Made by a program: the position numbers and the translations under genes
Notes under the pieces: generated by a model
Database searches by the model: none
What the model saw: the letters and a program-made list of their open reading frames with translations, nothing else
What the model was told of the DNA's origin: nothing
Origin: Bacteroides fragilis
Lineage (GTDB): Bacteria; Bacillota; Clostridia; Lachnospirales; Lachnospiraceae
Direction: 5' to 3'
Length of the DNA: 18,456 bases
Assembly (NCBI GenBank): GCA_023664485.1
Contig: JAMPFK010000040.1
Location: forward strand, 1-18,456
Part shown: piece by piece, positions 16,601 to 18,456 of the stretch
How the letters are laid out: the number at the start of each line of letters is the position of its first letter
Numbering within the stretch: the first letter of the stretch is position 1

Positions 16601-17481
16601 CGGATAAAGGAACGACATTTACGGTAAAGCTCGAACTGCCCATCGGCGAGGACAACAGCCGCATTTATACGCTTCCGCCGATAGACATTCTGCTTGTAGA
16701 CGATGATGAAATATTCCTTGCGATTACGGAAGACGTTATAGAAGAAATGGGCGCCAGGGCAGAAACTGCCAGCAGCGGCGGAAAAGCTATTGAACTCATC
16801 AAAAAACGGCATGAAACAGACAATGATTATGCCGTTGCCCTGGTCGATTGGAAAATGCCGGAAATGGATGGTGCGCAGACCGTACGCGCCATGCGCGATA
16901 TTGTAGGCGAAAACACATCCATCATATTCGTGACCGCCTACGACTGGTCGGATATAGAAGAAGATGCCAGAAAAAGCGGCGCCGACGGATTTATCTGCAA
17001 GCCCCTGTTCAAATCGTATCTGTCCGAAAAGATAGGGCATATGCTCCAGATGGAAGAAAAAATCAAGGTTACTGCAGAAACCGGCAACGACGATCTCAAA
17101 GGGCTGCATATCCTCATAGCCGAAGATAACGACATTAACTGGGAAGTCGCAAGCGAAATTCTCAGTATGTACGAAATCCTTACCGAACACGCTGAAAATG
17201 GAAAGACAGCTGTGGAAATGATGCAGAACGCGGCGGACGGTAAATATGATCTGATACTGATGGACATTCAGATGCCCATCATGAACGGTCGGGATGCGAC
17301 GAAGGAAATACGAAAATCGTCGCGGGATTATGTCAAAAATATCCCCATCATAGCAATGACCGCAGACGCTTTCGCCGAGGATATTGCCGCCTGCCTTGCC
17401 GCAGGCATGGACGGCCATGTTGCCAAACCGATAGATACGGATAAACTCTGTCAGGAAATCAGACGTGTCCTGAACGGCTGA
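13636..17481 (+). CDS. Hybrid sensor histidine kinase with fused sugar-binding and amino-acid-type solute-binding domains and two receivers
   Basis: A 1,281-residue membrane sensor. In order: signal peptide (1-28, cleavage near ASA-AA); a type 1 periplasmic sugar-binding domain like RbsB/LuxP (about 34-325, with FVCPNKAHEYWTPIIDGM and GIIVRGGVHGMDELIDKAV); a type 2 solute-binding domain (338-470) that seems to lack most of its second lobe; a complete type 2 domain (488-705); one membrane helix (about 721-742); HisKA with phospho-acceptor H783 in MSHDIRTPMN; HATPase with N897/N901, DNGIGM (934-939) and GTGLGLAI (964-971); receiver 1 (1017-1135, acid pair near 1022-1024, phospho-aspartate D1071, K1122); and receiver 2 (1157-1278, D1164, D1210, K1264). 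No HPt domain follows, so phosphate must leave through a separate HPt protein or regulator. All catalytic residues look intact. Binding of an extracellular sugar or signal presumably controls kinase activity. Output is unknown. It is divergent from fruK. Confidence 0.92.
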   Translation: MKKFTVPMIACILCLITGITFFAAPASAAAEPEQYHFVFVCPNKAHEYWTPIIDGMHKADEQQGTTTEVIGADSYDNWEENLIINMSGVLQREEKPDGIIVRGGVHGMDELIDKAVGMGIPVFTVDTDEPDSGRTAFVGSDCAVIGKKAAQAVVMQVPEGAKLGMVMSTANSADVGFDIRRSFESAINDYDMEITDTTYLVTNNLEDAALNAEKQEADTIAAIKEMLEKNPDIRALFTTGAVNAEYAAKAKEELGLNGLVIVGQDDITETIKYVKKGTIYAVTAQRTDLMGYLSVINLKKYLDTGTLPKTVYDTGVTLVTLDNADSYKDFDSILDTTTTTVRVGYYDDNESAFQSGFSDDARKSGYAYDYYQLLSSFAGWKYEYVYGSKEEIRRMLINGDVDIMAGAYKTAGTLADKVNFSTMDMGLEDNRYFAVTKSNPALLDELNYAMTQIDTFFPTFTLELYQKYYSQSSLQALTEREEQWLIGKNTLTFGYTRHHLPFSDQDEEGNPIGLAGELVHLIEEFTNVEVVPVCFEYVTDLEGALKNDTVDIGFPMYSDLWLAENKGLRQTEPVVTDRMMIIYHGEYTNDITSSIAVSKTSLGLTEYVPDNYPLSTIIECESFDEAIKAVRTDKANCIIGYSSVLQRILSGYEDADKLNISYLDKTEELCLLVNQDNGILTAILNKMINQINREVITSTLQQYASIERPQPTFMEFFKQYAYLFVIVLIVFFTVLALTFVSYIKKSRAYNRRQAEMQASLKRALEMADSANKAKTNFLSSMSHDIRTPMNAIVGMTDIAKKHMDDREKLNDCLEKITLSSQHLLTLINDVLDISKIESGKLTLAPINFSLRKTVENLVNIVRPMIKSRAQEFDVHIHSIDCEILRGDELRVSQIFINILSNAVKYTPEGGKIILDLYEEHTERQTIQLTYIVKDNGIGMSREYMERMFDSFTRADDSRTNKIQGTGLGLAIVKQMVMLMNGTIDCESEPDKGTTFTVKLELPIGEDNSRIYTLPPIDILLVDDDEIFLAITEDVIEEMGARAETASSGGKAIELIKKRHETDNDYAVALVDWKMPEMDGAQTVRAMRDIVGENTSIIFVTAYDWSDIEEDARKSGADGFICKPLFKSYLSEKIGHMLQMEEKIKVTAETGNDDLKGLHILIAEDNDINWEVASEILSMYEILTEHAENGKTAVEMMQNAADGKYDLILMDIQMPIMNGRDATKEIRKSSRDYVKNIPIIAMTADAFAEDIAACLAAGMDGHVAKPIDTDKLCQEIRRVLNG

Positions 17482-17502
17482 AAGGAATAAAATTGAACAG
17501 AC

Positions 17503-17531
17503 TTTACACTTTCTATACAATCCGCTATAAT
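17503..17531 (+). promoter_or_regulatory. Near-consensus promoter of the small gene after the kinase
   Basis: TTTACA (17503-17508) and a perfect TATAAT (17526-17531) are 17 bases apart. Transcription would start near 17538, which rules out an upstream in-frame ATG at 17493 and favours the start codons at 17577 or 17589. Confidence 0.7.
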
Positions 17532-17588
17532 AAGATTGTATCGATGTACATTATCAATCAAAAAGTCGGTGAAAGGATGGTACAGGAA

Positions 17589-17756
17589 ATGTCTGATAAG
17601 GAATTGATTGCAATAACGATTGATCGATACGCAGAATTACAGCGTATTAAACAATCAAACGGCAGCCAGGAAAACAAAGAACTTGATTATTCTATCAGGT
17701 TAGCAGTTGCAAAGTTATCATCTTTAGGAGTCAATGTTGAGGATATAACCCTTTAA
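17589..17756 (+). CDS. Small protein of unknown function (55 residues)
   Basis: Reads MSDKELIAITIDRYAELQRI, then a polar stretch ending NKELDYSIRLAV, and ends SLGVNVEDITL. It is soluble, helical and acidic, with no cysteines and no membrane segment; two helices joined by a polar Ser/Asn/Gln linker are likely. I do not recognise the family. The frame opens at 17493, but the promoter's start point at about 17538 excludes that start. ATG 17577 has the wrong spacing for a ribosome-binding site, whereas ATG 17589 has AAAGGA about 11 bases upstream. Codon use and AT content differ from the kinase gene before it, and the gene sits between the kinase and structured or mobile-looking DNA, so it may be an accessory gene. 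It is followed by a long hairpin 24 bases after its stop. Confidence 0.6.
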   Translation: MSDKELIAITIDRYAELQRIKQSNGSQENKELDYSIRLAVAKLSSLGVNVEDITL

Positions 17757-17780
17757 GCATAACCACATAATACATCAAAC

Positions 17781-17883
17781 TATAGTTAACGACATTAGAA
17801 ATTGCCTTTTCAGACTTGTAAAAGCTTACCTATATGGCTTTTGCAAGAGCTGGAAAGAGCAATTTGTTATGTCGTTTACTATA
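17781..17883. repeat. Long imperfect inverted repeat (MITE-like or structured RNA)
   Basis: The outer arms TATAGTTAACGACAT (17781-17795) and ATGTCGTTTACTATA (17869-17883) pair with one mismatch. Inside, AAATTGC (17799-17805) pairs with GCAATTT (17859-17865). Then CTTTTCAG, CTTGTAAAAGC pair with GCTTTTGCAAG, CTGGAAAG, leaving a TTACCTATATG loop. Some 40 pairs in about 103 bases is far beyond chance. It has no open frame and no T tract at its end. A non-autonomous transposon (MITE) with terminal inverted repeats, or a small structured RNA, both fit. Confidence 0.75.
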
Positions 17884-17894
17884 ACACATAGTGT

Positions 17895-17926
17895 CAGCCG
17901 TCAGCTATTGGGGTAGTTGGCGGCTG
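17895..17926 (+). terminator. Predicted rho-independent terminator after the small gene
   Basis: CAGCCGTCAGCTA pairs with TAGTTGGCGGCTG (13 pairs, two of them G-U in RNA) around a TTGGGG loop, followed by TTCGTTTTC. The GC-rich stem and following T-rich tail fit a terminator for the small gene or for any RNA made from the hairpin before it. Confidence 0.65.
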
Positions 17927-18016
17927 TTCGTTTTCTCCTGAAAATGGTGTGACCTAAACCCAATCAGGGCAGCAATGAATATTCCAGTCTGAACCAGGTC
18001 GGAATCTCTGATTTTC

Positions 18017-18075
18017 GAGGGTACTGAAAAAGCCCGATTTCTTTAACAAAAGAATCAGGCTTTTTCGGTTCCCTC
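18017..18075. terminator. Strong bidirectional terminator hairpin
   Basis: GAGGG (18017-18021) pairs with CCCTC (18071-18075). After a small internal loop, GAAAAAGCC pairs with GGCTTTTTC, continuing through GATT/AATC to a short AACA loop. A and T tracts on both sides let it work in both directions. On the minus strand it lies 20 bases after the tRNA-Thr fragment and is probably the original terminator of that tRNA gene. Confidence 0.7.
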
Positions 18076-18094
18076 TGTTTTCAACTTTTGCGAG

Positions 18095-18136
18095 AGCTGC
18101 TGACGGGAATCGGACCCGTGACCTCCGCACTACCAA
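18095..18136 (-). tRNA. 3' half of a tRNA-Thr(GGU) gene: probable attachment site
   Basis: Read on the minus strand: the anticodon loop TTGGTAG with anticodon GGT (18134-18132), the 3' anticodon stem TGCGG, the variable loop AGGTC, the T arm ACGGG-TCCGATT-CCCGT, the acceptor 3' strand CAGCAGC, and a discriminator T. These are tRNA positions 32 to 73. The 5' half is absent: the bases that should be CCGCA are replaced by unrelated AT-rich DNA from 18137 on. A 3' tRNA fragment cut in the anticodon loop is what a tyrosine-recombinase element leaves at its far end after inserting into a tRNA gene. It cannot make a working tRNA. Confidence 0.75.
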
Positions 18137-18137
18137 T

Positions 18138-18287
18138 TATCAATATATTCTGCGTAATACTGCACCTTACTGTGGAATCCCTTATTTTGTGGTCTTTTTC
18201 AATCGTCAACTCAGCTTATTACATCGTGGCTCTTCATACTACAGTATAATTTTAGTATGGTAATAGTATGACGTTTATACTATTACA
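18138..18287. repeat. AT-rich element end with clustered inverted repeats
   Basis: No gene is seen here. A perfect inverted repeat TAATAGTAT-(7)-ATACTATTA occupies 18261-18285. Next to it ATACT-AC-AGTAT (18236-18247) and CATACT...AGTATG (18235-18259) repeat the same AGTAT motif, giving five copies in about 50 bases. The cluster lies about 100 bases from the tRNA fragment, where recombinase arm-type or accessory-factor sites are usually found; regulator operators are the alternative. Confidence 0.45.
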
Positions 18288-18437
18288 TTATATCTTTTGC
18301 AGCTTTCTTTTTTCCATCTCTTTTAAAAATTCTTTCGCACCTTCATTATAAAAAGCCATTTTTTCCTGCCGTGTCATATTTTTTGTAAGTTCATAATGAT
18401 ATTCCCTAACCCGGATAAACCGGAAAAGTTTTTGCAT
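18288..18437 (-). CDS. Small basic protein of unknown function (49 residues)
   Basis: The minus-strand ATG at 18437-18435 opens MQKLFRFIRVREYHYELTKN, continues MTRQEKMAFYNEGAKEFLKE and ends MEKRKLQKI with a TAA. It is rich in Lys/Arg and Glu, probably all helical, with no membrane segment. A GGAGG lies close upstream (2 bases before the ATG, closer than ideal) and an in-frame TGA lies 12 bases before the ATG, so the start cannot be much earlier. I do not recognise the family. It points toward the tRNA-Thr fragment and lies inside the presumed integrated element, so it may be an element-borne accessory gene. Confidence 0.5.
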   Translation of the reverse strand: MQKLFRFIRVREYHYELTKNMTRQEKMAFYNEGAKEFLKEMEKRKLQKI

Positions 18438-18456
18438 TTCCTCCAAGTTTCAAGTA

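Noticed and set aside
16180..17520. 446-codon open frame on the strand opposite the kinase gene
   Set aside because: It lies wholly antisense to intact kinase and receiver domains with all catalytic motifs; its Phe/His-rich composition is that of a shadow frame and there is no ribosome-binding site.
17954..18136. 60-codon minus-strand frame containing VVRRSRVRFPSAAL
   Set aside because: This peptide is the well-known false translation of a tRNA T arm and acceptor end; the DNA is the tRNA-Thr 3' fragment plus a terminator.
1..18456. CRISPR array
   Set aside because: No set of evenly spaced direct repeats was seen on either strand.

Overview
The window looks like a chromosomal segment of a low-to-moderate GC Firmicute, most likely a gut clostridium of the Lachnospiraceae type. 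Reasons: strong purine-rich Shine-Dalgarno sequences, sigma-A-like promoters with near-consensus boxes, a TraX-family protein, a PadR regulator, and a hybrid sensor kinase with several fused solute-binding domains. No rRNA, protein marker or complete tRNA is present to fix the genus.

Left block (1 to about 7,850, AT-rich, all on the minus strand): a type I restriction-modification operon in the order hsdR, hsdM, hsdS, followed by two decayed small genes and then a KAP-family P-loop NTPase that runs off the left edge. A promoter is visible in front of hsdR. This is a defence-island style block. On its right it abuts a truncated LysR regulator (only the C-terminal third remains, about 7,943-8,251, plus strand), and base composition shifts to more GC-rich here, so this is probably an edge of the acquired island.

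Middle block (8,290-13,374, GC-richer, all minus strand), read from right to left: fructose-1-phosphate kinase (fruK), a TraX-family membrane protein, a membrane-bound 4Fe-4S protein whose promoter carries two matching operator dyads, a PadR regulator, an XRE-AbrB fusion regulator with its own near-consensus promoter, and a family 1 (MGT-like) glycosyltransferase. The PadR protein is the obvious candidate for the twin operators, and the XRE-AbrB protein probably controls the glycosyltransferase.

Right block: divergent from fruK lies a 1,281-residue hybrid histidine kinase (13,636-17,481). One polypeptide carries a sugar-binding (RbsB/LuxP-like) domain, a truncated and a complete type 2 solute-binding domain, one membrane helix, a kinase core and two receiver domains. 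It is followed by a 55-residue protein of unknown function with a very good promoter, a long MITE-like or structured-RNA hairpin, two terminator hairpins, and a 42-bp fragment equal to the 3' half of a tRNA-Thr(GGU) gene cut in the anticodon loop. That fragment reads as an attachment site: an integrated element probably begins at about 18,137 and continues off the right edge, with one small reading frame and a cluster of inverted repeats visible.

No wholly new system can be proved from sequence alone. The strongest leads are the all-in-one sugar-binding hybrid kinase with a deleted lobe, the tRNA-Thr attachment site, the twin operators of the ferredoxin gene, and the decayed pair of genes between hsdS and the KAP ATPase.
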